64,000 nucleotides of DNA from Mesorhizobium xinjiangense (GTDB lineage Bacteria > Pseudomonadota > Alphaproteobacteria > Rhizobiales > Rhizobiaceae), in the NCBI RefSeq assembly GCF_009749525.1, contig NZ_WOAC01000016.1, forward strand, positions 1-64,000, in the 5' to 3' direction. Every line of letters begins with the position of its first letter. The first letter of the stretch is position 1. Shown in pieces: positions 42,350-51,140 of this stretch. The notes beneath the pieces are model-generated. The model saw only the letters and a list, made by a program, of their open reading frames with translations, ran no database searches and was not told the DNA's origin. A program made the position numbers and the translations under genes.

Positions 42350-43345
42350 CTACCACTCCGCTCCGATCTGGCTGCGCGCCTGGGCGAGCTTGCGAAAGAA
42401 GATGACCGTGAACAGGATCGACAGGAAAATCGCGAAATAGGCCATGGCATTGGCCAGCCCCATGCGGGCGTCGGAATAGCCGGTCCGCGCGATCAGCGTC
42501 CAAAGGATTTCGGTGCGCTTGGCCGGCCCGCCATCGGTCATGATCTTCACGATGTCATAGGCGCGCGCGATGTCCAGCGAGCGGATCGTCATGGCGATGA
42601 AGGCAAACGGCATGACGAAGGGCCAGGTGACATAGCGGAAGGTCTGCCAGGGCGTGCAGCCGTCGACGCGCGCCGCCTCCAGGGGTTCTCTCGGCATTGC
42701 CATGAGCCCGGCAAGGATGAAGATGGCGAAGACGGCGGTGGACGACCATATCTCGGCCACCAGGATGGCGATGAAGGCCAGCGTGCCGTCGATCAGCCAG
42801 GGAATGGCCCGGTCGGTCAGGCCGAGCGACTGCAGCGCGTTGTTGATGAGCCCGACATTGTCGTTGAACATGAACTTGAACTGGAAGCCCACCAGAACCG
42901 GCGAGAACATCATCGGAAACATCATGATGGTGCGCAGGATCCGCTGGCCGCGCGTCGCCTTCTCCACCAGCATGGCAAGGCCGAGGCCGAGGATCATTTC
43001 CAGGTTGAGGGCGAATGTCAGAAGCAGCACCGTGCGCCCGAAGGCGACCCAAAAATCCCAGTCGGTGAACAGGCGCTCGTAGTTGCGCAGACCGATGAAG
43101 GTCCAGATCGTATCCGGCCGCGTCAGGCGGAAGGGCGTGAAGCTCGAATAGAGCGACAGCAGAAGCGGAATGACGACGACCGCCGCCAATACGATGAAGG
43201 TCGGCAGCAAGAGCAGGAACGGCGCGGGCAGCTTCCAAGGCTTCAAGAAGCCTGACTTGGCCTCTCGGCTACGCGTCGTACCGCCGTCTGGCCTGCCGGC
43301 CATCTCCCCCTCAAGGGGGGAGATTTCAGATTTGCCTTGCCCCAT
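42350..43345 (-). CDS. Carbohydrate ABC transporter permease (MalF-like), repeat-derived N-terminus
   Basis: The 331-residue permease has the EAA loop LEAARVDGCTPWQTFRYVTW and six-helix topology starting LPAPFLLLLPTFIVLAAV. Its first ~30 residues (KSEISPLEGEMAGRPDGG) are encoded by a G/C-rich palindromic repeat (43281-43324) lying inside the reading frame. The start is uncertain. ATG 43345 has GAAGG adjacent. ATG 43303 falls in the repeat. A TTG after the repeat could give a protein starting near KPWKLPAPF, possibly the ancestral start. Confidence 0.85.
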   Translation of the reverse strand: MGQGKSEISPLEGEMAGRPDGGTTRSREAKSGFLKPWKLPAPFLLLLPTFIVLAAVVVIPLLLSLYSSFTPFRLTRPDTIWTFIGLRNYERLFTDWDFWVAFGRTVLLLTFALNLEMILGLGLAMLVEKATRGQRILRTIMMFPMMFSPVLVGFQFKFMFNDNVGLINNALQSLGLTDRAIPWLIDGTLAFIAILVAEIWSSTAVFAIFILAGLMAMPREPLEAARVDGCTPWQTFRYVTWPFVMPFAFIAMTIRSLDIARAYDIVKIMTDGGPAKRTEILWTLIARTGYSDARMGLANAMAYFAIFLSILFTVIFFRKLAQARSQIGAEW

Positions 43346-43435
43346 CCTTCGGCTTCCCTGATTAGGCAACGACAGTGCCAAAGACGATCTCCCCCCTTGA
43401 GGGGGAGATGGCCGGCAGGGCAGAGGGGGGTGCAC
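43281..43435. repeat. Second inverted pair of the G/C-rich palindromic element
   Basis: Copy 3 (43281-43324: GTCTGGCCTGCCGGCCATCT, then CCCCCTCAAGGGGGGAG) lies in the 5' end of the MalF-like gene. Copy 4 (43386-43435: CTCCCCCCTTGAGGGGGAG, then ATGGCCGGCAGGGCAG) is inverted to it in the gap after the binding-protein gene. About 60 bp separate them. The pair can fold into a large cruciform between binding-protein and permease genes. Confidence 0.8.
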
Positions 43436-43537
43436 AGGAACGCCTTGCCTCTGCAACTATCGCGCCGAACATCATATCGGTCGTTTGCAAAATGAGAGGG
43501 CGCGGCGCATGTCACGCCGCACCCTCATGGGTGGCGA

Positions 43538-44857
43538 TCAAAGCTCGCCGGCGTCCTCGAGGATCATGGTCGCCTCGTCGGCGGCATCATCGAGCGCCTG
43601 CTGGGCCGTCTTGTCGCCGAGGATGGCGGCCTGCAGCTCAGGATAGACGGCGTTCGAGATCTCGATCCAGGCTGGCGTCTGCGGCACCGGGAAGGCATGC
43701 TCCGCCGCCTGCTGGAAGGCTTTCAGCACTTCCTGGCGGTAGGCGTCGCCCTCGGCTTCGGCCACTACCCACTCCCACACGGCCGTGCGCGTCGGCAGCG
43801 GACCGGCCGAGGCTTCCAGCTTCTGGCTGTCCTCGTTGGTCAGCCACCAGACCAGCGACGCGGCGGCTTCCTTGTTCTCGCAGCTCTCGGTGACCGAGAA
43901 GCCGTGATGGCCGGACCAGCCGGTGCGCGTGCCCGACGAGCCCTTGGGCTGCACCTTGACGCCGACATTGCCGGCGACCTTGGAGGACTCGGGATCGTTG
44001 AAGAAGCCCGCCCAGCCCGGCCAGTCGAGGTTGAGGGCGACGGTGCCCGAGGCGAAGCCCTGGCCGAGATCGTCCCACAGATAGTTGGTCGTGCCGGCCG
44101 GAACGGCCTTGGCCTTGTAGAGGTCGACGAACCAGTTGAGCGCCCGCACGCCGGCCTCGGAATTGAAGGCCGGACGGCCCTCGGCGTCGAGATATTCGCC
44201 GCCCTCGGCGACAACCATCTCGTAGAAGCGGCCGTTGATGGCCTCTTCCTTGCCGGCGAACTGCGTGCCGTAGAACTGCGGCGGGTCGGCGAAGAACTTG
44301 GCCTGGTCGGAAACTTCCTGCCAGGTGTCCGGCGGCGCCAGGTCGTAGCCGTATTTCTCCTTGAATTCGGCCTTCTTCGCCTCGTCCTCGTAAAGGCTCT
44401 TTTGATAATAGAGCGCCGAGACGTCGAACTGGGCGCGCGGCAGCATCACCAGCTTGCCGTCGAGCGTGGACGCCTTGATGTTGGCCGGCACGAACGCGTC
44501 GATCTCTTCCTGCGGCAGCAGCGCGGCGAGATCTGCGTAGATGCCGGGATATTGCGGCGCGAAGGATGAGTGGTTGGAGCCGACGCACCAGCTGATCGTG
44601 CCGGTCGCGATGTCCGATTTGATCTCCTTGTCGAGCTCGAAATGGTTCTTCTTGGAGACGACATTGACCGTGGCGCCGGTCGCCTCTTGCCACTCCGCGA
44701 TGCGGGCGTAGAGGGCCTCGTACTGCTGGCCGCCGATCAGCTTCGCGTCGATCGTCACACCGTCGAATTTTCCGGGCAAGTCCTGCGCGGCGGCCGTGGC
44801 GGCGCTGAGCGCCAGTGCCAGGGCGCCGACAGACGCGCCGGAGAGCAATCTGTTCAT
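43538..44857 (-). CDS. Carbohydrate ABC transporter solute-binding protein
   Basis: This 439-residue family 1 extracellular solute-binding protein has a signal peptide (MNRLLSGASVGALALALSAA, cleaved near TAAAQDL). Mature features include LIGGQQYEALYARIAEWQEA, the ligand-site GWSGHHGFSVTESCENKEAA and WLTNEDSQKLEASAGPLPTR. The ATG at 44857 follows TGGGAGGATATC. First gene of the eleven-gene minus-strand unit; ligand probably a 6-deoxy sugar or its acid. Confidence 0.9.
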   Translation of the reverse strand: MNRLLSGASVGALALALSAATAAAQDLPGKFDGVTIDAKLIGGQQYEALYARIAEWQEATGATVNVVSKKNHFELDKEIKSDIATGTISWCVGSNHSSFAPQYPGIYADLAALLPQEEIDAFVPANIKASTLDGKLVMLPRAQFDVSALYYQKSLYEDEAKKAEFKEKYGYDLAPPDTWQEVSDQAKFFADPPQFYGTQFAGKEEAINGRFYEMVVAEGGEYLDAEGRPAFNSEAGVRALNWFVDLYKAKAVPAGTTNYLWDDLGQGFASGTVALNLDWPGWAGFFNDPESSKVAGNVGVKVQPKGSSGTRTGWSGHHGFSVTESCENKEAAASLVWWLTNEDSQKLEASAGPLPTRTAVWEWVVAEAEGDAYRQEVLKAFQQAAEHAFPVPQTPAWIEISNAVYPELQAAILGDKTAQQALDDAADEATMILEDAGEL

Positions 44858-44943
44858 GGATATCCTCCCAATGGGCAATCGCCTCCAGCGCAATCGCGGA
44901 AGGCGTCTTTGCATGTCACCCTCATTGGTGAGGGCTTAATTTA

Positions 44944-44973
44944 TATACAAACATCTGCTATTTTGAGCGTCAA
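44944..44973 (-). promoter_or_regulatory. Probable promoter of the sugar-acid operon
   Basis: On the minus strand TTGACG (44968-44973) and TGTATA (44944-44949) are 18 bases apart, in an AT-rich patch ~90 bases before the binding-protein start. On the plus strand GAAGAT-TT-ATCTTC (45012-45025) next to the iclR start may be a regulator site. Divergent layout suggests that IclR controls both directions. Confidence 0.5.
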
Positions 44974-45033
44974 GCGAAAACTGCGTTGCGCCGGCAGTGG
45001 CGATGCATATATGAAGATTTATCTTCACTGGAG

Positions 45034-45822
45034 ATGCCCGTGAAAGACGAAGAGAACGATCGCTACCGCGCCCCCGCCCTCGACAAGGGGCTGGATATCC
45101 TCGAACTGCTGGCCGGGGTCGACGGCGGGCTCACCCAGGCCGAGATCGGCAAGCGGCTCGATCGCAGCCCCAACGAGTTCTATCGCATGCTCGACCGCCT
45201 CGTGCGGCGCGGCTATGTCACGCGTATCGATGGCGACCGCTACGCCCTGACGCTCAAGCTGTTCGGACTGGCGCAGCTTCATGTGCCGGTGCGCCGGCTC
45301 GTCTCCTATGCAACGCCGCTGATGCGCGAGCTTGCCGAAAGCTCCCGGCAGGCCAATCAGCTGGCGGTGTTCGATCGCGGCTCGGCGGTCGTCATCGCCC
45401 AGCAGGAGGCGCCGGGCTATTGGGGCATCTCGATTCGCGTCGGCTCGCATATCGGGCTTTTCGATACCGGCTCCGGTCACGTGCTTCTGGCGTTTCGCTC
45501 GCCCGAAGAGCGCCAGATGATGATCGCCGAAAATCTCGAGAGCGGTGAAAAGCCCGAACTTTCGCAAGAGTTCTTCGACCGGTTGGATCAGATCCGCGAG
45601 CGCGGCTACGAGATGATGTCGAGCGCTCAGACCGCCGGCGTCTTCAATCTGTCGGCGCCCGTGCTGGGGCCGGACGGCAAGGCGATCGCCGCGCTCACCG
45701 TGCCCTATATTGCCCTCGTCAACGCGAAGGACGCGCCCGATATCTCGGGCACGATGCAATTGCTTCTGAAGACCACCGCCGAACTGTCGAAGCTGGCCGG
45801 TTCGGATATGGGCCAGGAGTAG
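45034..45822 (+). CDS. IclR-family transcriptional regulator
   Basis: The 262-residue protein has a winged HTH (GLTQAEIGKRLDRSPNEFYR, then MLDRLVRRGYVTR) and an IclR effector domain (SHIGLFDTGSGHVLLAFRSP, then LSAPVLGPDGKAIAALTVPY). The ATG at 45034 follows GGAG. Divergent from the sugar-acid operon and upstream of the lactonase-like gene, so most likely the local repressor or activator. Confidence 0.9.
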   Translation: MPVKDEENDRYRAPALDKGLDILELLAGVDGGLTQAEIGKRLDRSPNEFYRMLDRLVRRGYVTRIDGDRYALTLKLFGLAQLHVPVRRLVSYATPLMRELAESSRQANQLAVFDRGSAVVIAQQEAPGYWGISIRVGSHIGLFDTGSGHVLLAFRSPEERQMMIAENLESGEKPELSQEFFDRLDQIRERGYEMMSSAQTAGVFNLSAPVLGPDGKAIAALTVPYIALVNAKDAPDISGTMQLLLKTTAELSKLAGSDMGQE

Positions 45823-45887
45823 CATTCTTATTTGAAGAGATGATTTTCCTGTGAGGCTATGGCGTGGAATCTGTGAGGAGGTCCGCC

Positions 45888-46724
45888 ATGTTCGTCGATA
45901 CGCATCTGCATGTGATTGACCTGGAGGCGTTGCGCTATCCGTGGCTGGAGGAGGCGCCGGCGCTCAACCGGGATTTTTCCTATGAAACCTATGCGCTCGA
46001 GGCGCGGCGCGTCGGCATCGAGGCGAGCCTGCACATGGAGGTCGATGTCGCCGAGGATCAGATCGAGGCGGAGACCGAATATGTCGGCGGGCTCGCCCAA
46101 GGCCGGAAGAGCCTGATCGTCGGCGCCATCGCGTCGTGCCGGCCGGAGGAGGAGGGGTTTGCCGCCTATCTGGAACGCCAGCAGGCCAACCCCCTCGTCA
46201 GGGGTTTCCGCCGCGTCTTGCATGTCATGCCCGACGACTTGTCGGACGCACCGCTTTTTCGTCAAAACCTCAAGCGTCTCGCCGGCACGCGTTTCACCTT
46301 CGATCTCTGCGTGCTGCCACGCCAGATTCCCAAGGCCATCGCCTTGGCCGATCTGGCGCCCGACGTGCAGTTCGTGCTCGATCATTGCGGCGTGCCCGAC
46401 ATCAAGGCCGGGGAGATGGAACCCTGGCGGGCGCAGATTGCCGAGATCGCGCGGCGACCGAACGTGGTCGCCAAGATTTCCGGCGTCGTCGCCTATGCCG
46501 ATCCCGATTCGTGGTCGGTGGCGACGCTCGGACCATGGGTCGAACACGTCGTCGAAAGTTTTGGCTGGGACCGGGTGGTCTGGGGCAGCGACTGGCCGGT
46601 CTGCACGCTGGGCGGTGGGCTGTCGACCTGGGTCGCGGCGACCCAGGCCTTGTTTGCAGGCGCCAGCGCCGACGAGCGCGCCCGGCTCTACGCGGACAAT
46701 GCACGGCGCATCTGGAGACTTTGA
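45888..46724 (+). CDS. Amidohydrolase-family lactonase (L-fuconolactonase type)
   Basis: The 278-residue amidohydrolase_2 barrel starts MFVDTHLHVIDLEALRYPWL (metal-binding HxH), with LDHCGVPDIKAGEMEPWRAQ and WGSDWPVCTLGGGLSTWV (catalytic Asp). L-fucono-1,5-lactonases have this architecture, and the enzyme would fill the step between sugar dehydrogenase and fuconate dehydratase of the neighbouring operon. The ATG at 45888 follows GAGGAGGTCCGCC. Confidence 0.83.
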   Translation: MFVDTHLHVIDLEALRYPWLEEAPALNRDFSYETYALEARRVGIEASLHMEVDVAEDQIEAETEYVGGLAQGRKSLIVGAIASCRPEEEGFAAYLERQQANPLVRGFRRVLHVMPDDLSDAPLFRQNLKRLAGTRFTFDLCVLPRQIPKAIALADLAPDVQFVLDHCGVPDIKAGEMEPWRAQIAEIARRPNVVAKISGVVAYADPDSWSVATLGPWVEHVVESFGWDRVVWGSDWPVCTLGGGLSTWVAATQALFAGASADERARLYADNARRIWRL

Positions 46725-46752
46725 ACGCTGGCTCATGCTGGCATTTGTGGTA

Positions 46753-46766
46753 GAATGTACACATTC
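46753..46766 (+). promoter_or_regulatory. Palindrome at the parDE promoter
   Basis: GAATGT-AC-ACATTC is a 14-bp perfect dyad overlapping a -10-like TAGAAT (46751-46756), 17 bases before the antitoxin start. Type II antitoxins of the ribbon-helix-helix class usually repress at such sites. Confidence 0.55.
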
Positions 46767-46783
46767 AAGCACGGAGTGTTTCC

Positions 46784-47044
46784 ATGTCTGCCAGCACCAC
46801 GATGACCATCCGCGTCAGTCCCGAAGTGAAGGAGAAGTTGGGGCGGTTGGCGCAAGACACCAGGCGCAGTCGATCCTTTCTGGCGGCGGAAGCAGTTGCC
46901 ACCTTTGTGGATCGTGAACTCGAGATCATCGAGGGTATCCAGCACGGTCTTGCCGATGTGGAAGCCAGACGCGTGGTACCGCATGAAGACGCCATGGCGG
47001 AGCTTGTCTCCGTGATCGAAGCCGCCGAGGCAAGGAAGAGGTGA
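46784..47044 (+). CDS. Ribbon-helix-helix antitoxin (ParD/CopG type)
   Basis: This 86-residue protein has an N-terminal RHH domain (MTIRVSPEVKEKLGRLAQDT, then RRSRSFLAAEAVATFVDREL) for DNA binding and a C-terminal acidic tail (HEDAMAELVSVIEAAEARKR) that should wrap the toxin. The stop overlaps the toxin start (GTGA). It follows a palindromic promoter. Confidence 0.87.
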   Translation: MSASTTMTIRVSPEVKEKLGRLAQDTRRSRSFLAAEAVATFVDRELEIIEGIQHGLADVEARRVVPHEDAMAELVSVIEAAEARKR

Positions 47045-47349
47045 AGCGGCCCGTTCAGTGGTCGCGCGGTGCCCTCGAAGACCTCAAGGCGCAGATGTCC
47101 TACATCGCCACCGAAAATCCGCCTGCAGCACGGCGGGTGGCGGAAGGGATCCGCGCGACCGGTGTGGCGCTCGGCGACATGGCGACGGGACGTCCGGGGC
47201 GTGTGACCGGCACTTATGAGAAGTCGGTAGCGGGCCTTCCGATGATCCTCGCCTACGCAATCACCGGCAAGCCCGGCGGCGAGGTGATCTCCATCTTGCG
47301 TGTGATCCATACGTCGAGAGACTGGCCGCCGGAGGGATGGCCGAAATAG
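47041..47349 (+). CDS. RelE/ParE-type toxin
   Basis: The 102-residue protein has family features: VQWSRGALEDLKAQMSYIAT, ENPPAARRVAEGI, GRVTGTYEKSVAGLPMILAY and the C-terminal ISILRVIHTSRDWP strand. ParE-branch toxins inhibit gyrase and RelE-branch toxins cleave mRNA; IHTSRDWPP resembles the ParE branch. Starts at GTG, coupled to the antitoxin. It looks intact. Confidence 0.85.
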   Translation: MKRPVQWSRGALEDLKAQMSYIATENPPAARRVAEGIRATGVALGDMATGRPGRVTGTYEKSVAGLPMILAYAITGKPGGEVISILRVIHTSRDWPPEGWPK

Positions 47350-47387
47350 GTCGAGATCGGCATATCGATCATGTTAAGCAGGGCCTT

Positions 47388-47500
47388 GGCGCGCATTCGC
47401 TTCAAACGGAAACGTTGAAGCAAAGATATGCGCGCCAGATCAATATGCTGGAACATGTACCTTTCGCTCAAACGGGCTCGTTTGAGCGGGACATGTTCTA
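47388..47500 (+). repeat. Two-hairpin dispersed repeat, copy C
   Basis: The same ~110-bp element lies between the convergent parE gene and the solute-binding-like gene. Dyad 1 has lost one T (AAACGTTGAAG for AAACGTTTGAAG), and dyad 2 reads CGCTCAAACGGGCTCGTTTG, GCG. Its terminal CTA (47498-47500) is the reverse complement of the next gene's TAG stop. Confidence 0.85.
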
Positions 47501-48622
47501 ACTGGCGAACAGCCGGTTCAAGTCCGCAACGACCGTCTCGGCCGGCTCCTTCTCCACGAGGCCCGCATTCAGACGGTCCGACGCTGCCTGCTGAAACGCC
47601 ATATAGCCGTCGTGGCGCGGCCGCATCCAGGCGCCATCCAGTGTCTTCCGCGTGTCTCGGTAAAAGCCGCCCGTCGCCGCGTTGACCCGTTCGTCGTCCC
47701 AGGCAGCGGCATGGCCCGGCTGGCCACCGGCTTCGGCGAACGGCCCGCGCTGGACACTGCCGCTGGCCACCCAATAGGCGAAGTCGATCGCCGCCGCGCG
47801 CTCGCTCGAGCGTGCCGAAACGGCAATGCCGGTGCCGCCGAGCGCAGAGCCGGCGGAGCCATTGGTGCCGGCCGCGGCGATGTCGGCAAAGGCGATGCGA
47901 TGCGGCCGGAACCCGGCAATCGCGTAATTCGCATAGCCGTAGATGAGCGGCGCGCAGGCGATGGGAGATCCGTCTTCGGCCATGCGCTCCGAGACCGCGA
48001 TCGGGTCCATCTCCATGCAGGCCGGATCGACCAGGTCGGCCAGTTCGCGCAGCATCTCGAAGACGGTCGCGCCGGCCTGCGGCGCGATGATCTCCGGGCC
48101 GGCCGTGCTGGCACAGGGATGGCCGAGATTGGCCGCCAGGGTGAAGAAGCTCATCAGGTTGTGCGGCGGTCTGAGCGGCAGCATCGCCTGTCCGTCGCGC
48201 GCAAGCACGAGCACGTCGCTCCATGTTGCGGGCGGCGCGTCCAGGCGATCGGTGCGCCAGGCGAGCACCTGTGCCGCCGCATCGATCGGAAAGGCCCTTT
48301 GCCGGCCCTCCCAGGCATAGCTTTCATAGGAGCGGCCGACGCTGCCCGCCGCGAGCTCTTCGCGTTCGGCCTCGCGTCCAGGCACGTCGAGCGGCGCCAG
48401 GCAATCCTCCGCCGTGATCTGACCGACATGCGGGTGGTCGATGACGATCAGGTCGTAATTGCGCGCGAGCTCTTCGACCGGAAAGGACTCGAAATCCTGC
48501 AGCGACCGCTTGTCCCATTCGATCTCGACGCCTGTCTTTTCCCGCCAGAGCGCCGAGCAGGCGACCATCGGATCGAAGCCGCGCGGGTGGCTCCACGTCA
48601 TGCCTTTCAGCCTGGTCGTCAC
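47498..48622 (-). CDS. Solute-binding-protein-like protein without signal peptide
   Basis: This 374-residue protein of the family 1 extracellular solute-binding fold (LKGMTWSHPRGFDPMVACSA, VEIEWDKRSLQDFESFPVEE, YDLIVIDHPHVGQI, then DFAYWVASGSVQRGPFAEAG) starts directly with the first beta strand and shows no leader, so it should be cytoplasmic. GTG 48622 overlaps the CoA-transferase stop (GTGA); an ATG lies seven codons later. No permease is in the operon. It may bind the CoA-transferase's acid substrate or product; role unknown. Its stop codon lies in repeat copy C. Confidence 0.8.
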   Translation of the reverse strand: MTTRLKGMTWSHPRGFDPMVACSALWREKTGVEIEWDKRSLQDFESFPVEELARNYDLIVIDHPHVGQITAEDCLAPLDVPGREAEREELAAGSVGRSYESYAWEGRQRAFPIDAAAQVLAWRTDRLDAPPATWSDVLVLARDGQAMLPLRPPHNLMSFFTLAANLGHPCASTAGPEIIAPQAGATVFEMLRELADLVDPACMEMDPIAVSERMAEDGSPIACAPLIYGYANYAIAGFRPHRIAFADIAAAGTNGSAGSALGGTGIAVSARSSERAAAIDFAYWVASGSVQRGPFAEAGGQPGHAAAWDDERVNAATGGFYRDTRKTLDGAWMRPRHDGYMAFQQAASDRLNAGLVEKEPAETVVADLNRLFAS

Positions 48623-49851
48623 AGCCCGAACTCCTCGCGGATGGCTGCGCTGTGTTCGCCGATGCGCGGGGCCGCGCGCGCCGCCTTGGGCCGCTGGCCG
48701 TTGACGCGTATGGGCGAGCGCGTGGTGCGGATGGCGACATTGTCCTCCCGCTCGACCGTCTGCAGCATGTCGAGCAGTTTGAAGCCGTCGTGATCGAGAA
48801 GGTCGTTCCAGTCGAGCACCTTCGAGCACCAGATATCGGCCGGCTCGAGGATCTCCAGCCATTCCTGCGTTGTCCGGGTCACCGTCTTTGCGGCGATCAC
48901 GGCCTTGATCGCGTCGCGCTCCGAAAACCAGCTTTGCGGCTTGTCGCGATAGGGTTCGAGCGTATCGAGCTCCATCAGGTCGATGAGCTTCGGGATCGGC
49001 GTCATGGCGATGGCGAGAAAGCCGTCGCGCGTCGGATAGACGCCGTAAGGCGCGGCCAGATAGGCGTGCGCGCTGCGCACATTCGAGCGTCTGGGCAGGC
49101 GTCCGCCGTCGTTTAGAAACGTCGTCAGAACCTCGAACTGGAAATCGACCAGCGCCTCCAGCAGGCTGGTCTGCACATGGCTGCCCTTGCCGGAAATGCC
49201 GCGGCGCACCAGCGCGGCCAGGATGCCTTGCGCGGCGGCCGCGCCGGCCAGCATGTCGGCAACCGCCAGGCCGAAGGGCACCGGGCCCTGGCCCTCGTCG
49301 CCGTTCAGCCACATGACGCCGGAGCGCGATTGGGCGAGCAGGTCCTGGCCCGGCCGCATCACCCACGGTCCCTCTTCGCCGTAGCCGCTGATCGACGCGT
49401 AGACGATGCCCGGATTGAGCGCCTTGACGCTCTCGTAGTCGAGCCCCAGCCGCTCGATCACGCCGGGCCGGAAATTCTGGATCAGCACGTCGGCGCGCGC
49501 CAGAAGCTTGCGCAGAGCATCGACGTCCTCCGCCTTTTTCAGGTCGATGGCCAGGCTCTCCTTGCCGCGGTTGATGGCGTGGAAGATCGTCGAATCGCCG
49601 CCGATCTCGGTGTCGCTCAGATAGAGCTGACGCGAGAGGTCGCCCTGGCCGGGTCGCTCGATCTTGATGACGCGGGCGCCCAGATCCATCAGCCGCAGCG
49701 AGCAATAGGGCCCCGACAGGAACTGGCTCATATCGACGACGACCAGTCCGTGGAGAGGCAATTCGGCCCCTTCCGCCATGCTGTCGTCGTCAATCGGCTC
49801 TGCGCGTCCGCTGTCTGCAGGGCCGCGCCCCAAGGTATGCTGGTCGGGCAT
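48619..49851 (-). CDS. CaiB/BaiF (family III) CoA-transferase
   Basis: The 410-residue protein has family III CoA-transferase features: LHGLVVVDMSQFLSGPYCSL, LMDLGARVIKIERPGQGDLS, NRGKESLAIDLKKAEDVDAL, VLIQNFRPGVIERLGLDYES and ASISGYGEEGPW. The catalytic Asp is expected in the VADMLAGAAAAQG segment. The ATG at 49851 has GTGAGGACAG upstream. It is coupled to the leaderless solute-binding-like protein and divergent from a TRAP operon that probably imports the acid to be activated. Confidence 0.9.
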   Translation of the reverse strand: MPDQHTLGRGPADSGRAEPIDDDSMAEGAELPLHGLVVVDMSQFLSGPYCSLRLMDLGARVIKIERPGQGDLSRQLYLSDTEIGGDSTIFHAINRGKESLAIDLKKAEDVDALRKLLARADVLIQNFRPGVIERLGLDYESVKALNPGIVYASISGYGEEGPWVMRPGQDLLAQSRSGVMWLNGDEGQGPVPFGLAVADMLAGAAAAQGILAALVRRGISGKGSHVQTSLLEALVDFQFEVLTTFLNDGGRLPRRSNVRSAHAYLAAPYGVYPTRDGFLAIAMTPIPKLIDLMELDTLEPYRDKPQSWFSERDAIKAVIAAKTVTRTTQEWLEILEPADIWCSKVLDWNDLLDHDGFKLLDMLQTVEREDNVAIRTTRSPIRVNGQRPKAARAAPRIGEHSAAIREEFGL

Positions 49852-50084
49852 CTGTCCTCACTGATATTCTTGCATGAAGAGATTATTTAAATATGAGGCA
49901 ATTGGCAAGGCTCTTGCGGCACAGCTGGAGACAATCCGCCAGCTGCGGAAATGGGCTCATTTCTGCGAAATAGCTGGACCGGCGCAGTTTCCGCCTTGAC
50001 TGAATAGTTCTATGCCATAACTTTTGCCTGTCCGGGCCGGTTGGAGCATGTGGGATCCGGGCGCGATTGAGGGAGGAATTTCCA

Positions 50085-51104
50085 ATGCTACGCACAGGAT
50101 GCGCGGCGCTTGCCGTGTTGTTGACCACTGTCGCATCGCCGACATTTGCCGCCGAGGTCGAATTCAGGCTTGCCCACTGGCTGCCGCCGACGCATCCGGT
50201 GCAGACGATGGGCATCGAGCCGTGGGCGAAATCCATTTCCGAAGCGTCGGGCGGCCGGATATCGATCACCGTCTTTCCCGCTTCGCAGCTCGGCTCGCCT
50301 CCCGACCACTACGACATGACGCGCGACGGCATCGCCGATATGGGCTACGTCAATCCCGGCTATCAGGCCGGACGGTTTCCGATCTACAGCCTCGCCGAGA
50401 TCCCATTTCACGTCAAAGACGCCAAGAACGGCGCCGCCGCGCTGCATGAATGGTACGCCCAATACGCGCCGACCGAAATGTCGGACGTCAAGTTCTGCCT
50501 GATCAACCCGCATGATCCCGGCACGATGCATTCCAAGACCGAGGTCAAGGTGCCGGCCGACATCAAGGGCATGAACGTCCGTCCGGCCCACGCCACCATG
50601 GCGCGCTTCGTCTCCAATCTCGGCGGGGCCAGCATCCAGGTGCCGGCGCCGGAGGCGCGGGAAGCGCTGGCCAAGGGCACGGCGGACGCGATCACCTTCC
50701 CCTGGAACTCGATCTATATCTTCGGCATCGACAGCGAAACCAAGTATCACCTCGACATGCCATTCTACATTTCCTCGCAGATGATCCTCATCAACAAGGC
50801 CAAGTATGAGGGGCTGGCGCCGGAGGACAAGAAGGTGATCGACGATCACTGCACGTCGGAATGGTCGCAGAAATTTTCCACCGGATGGGCCGACAACGAA
50901 GCCTCCGGACGTGACAAGATGATAGAGTCCGGCGAGCATACGCTTTACGAGCCGACCGGGGAGGAGATCGAGCTCTGGCGCGAGGCAGCCGCCCCGCTTG
51001 TCGACCAGTGGAAAAAGGACGTCGAAGCCGCGGGCGGCGATCCTGAAGCGATCTATCAGGAATATGTCGACGCGCTGAAGCGCCACGGTTCGCTCTACGA
51101 GTAG
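50085..51104 (+). CDS. TRAP transporter substrate-binding protein (DctP family)
   Basis: The 339-residue periplasmic protein has a signal peptide (MLRTGCAALAVLLTTVASPT, cleaved near FAAEV) and DctP motifs (RDGIADMGYVNPGYQAGRFP, then DIKGMNVRPAHATMARFVSN with the ligand-binding Arg). The ATG at 50085 follows GGGAGGAATTTCC. First gene of the second TRAP system. Confidence 0.9.
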   Translation: MLRTGCAALAVLLTTVASPTFAAEVEFRLAHWLPPTHPVQTMGIEPWAKSISEASGGRISITVFPASQLGSPPDHYDMTRDGIADMGYVNPGYQAGRFPIYSLAEIPFHVKDAKNGAAALHEWYAQYAPTEMSDVKFCLINPHDPGTMHSKTEVKVPADIKGMNVRPAHATMARFVSNLGGASIQVPAPEAREALAKGTADAITFPWNSIYIFGIDSETKYHLDMPFYISSQMILINKAKYEGLAPEDKKVIDDHCTSEWSQKFSTGWADNEASGRDKMIESGEHTLYEPTGEEIELWREAAAPLVDQWKKDVEAAGGDPEAIYQEYVDALKRHGSLYE

Positions 51105-51140
51105 GCCCGTCGCGCTTATTGACGAAGGAGGAGGTGCGGC

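Noticed and set aside
48623-49705. Extension of the 47498 gene to a 735-codon fusion protein
   Set aside because: The upstream half is the out-of-frame shadow of the CoA-transferase, and the solute-binding homology begins at the GTG of 48622.
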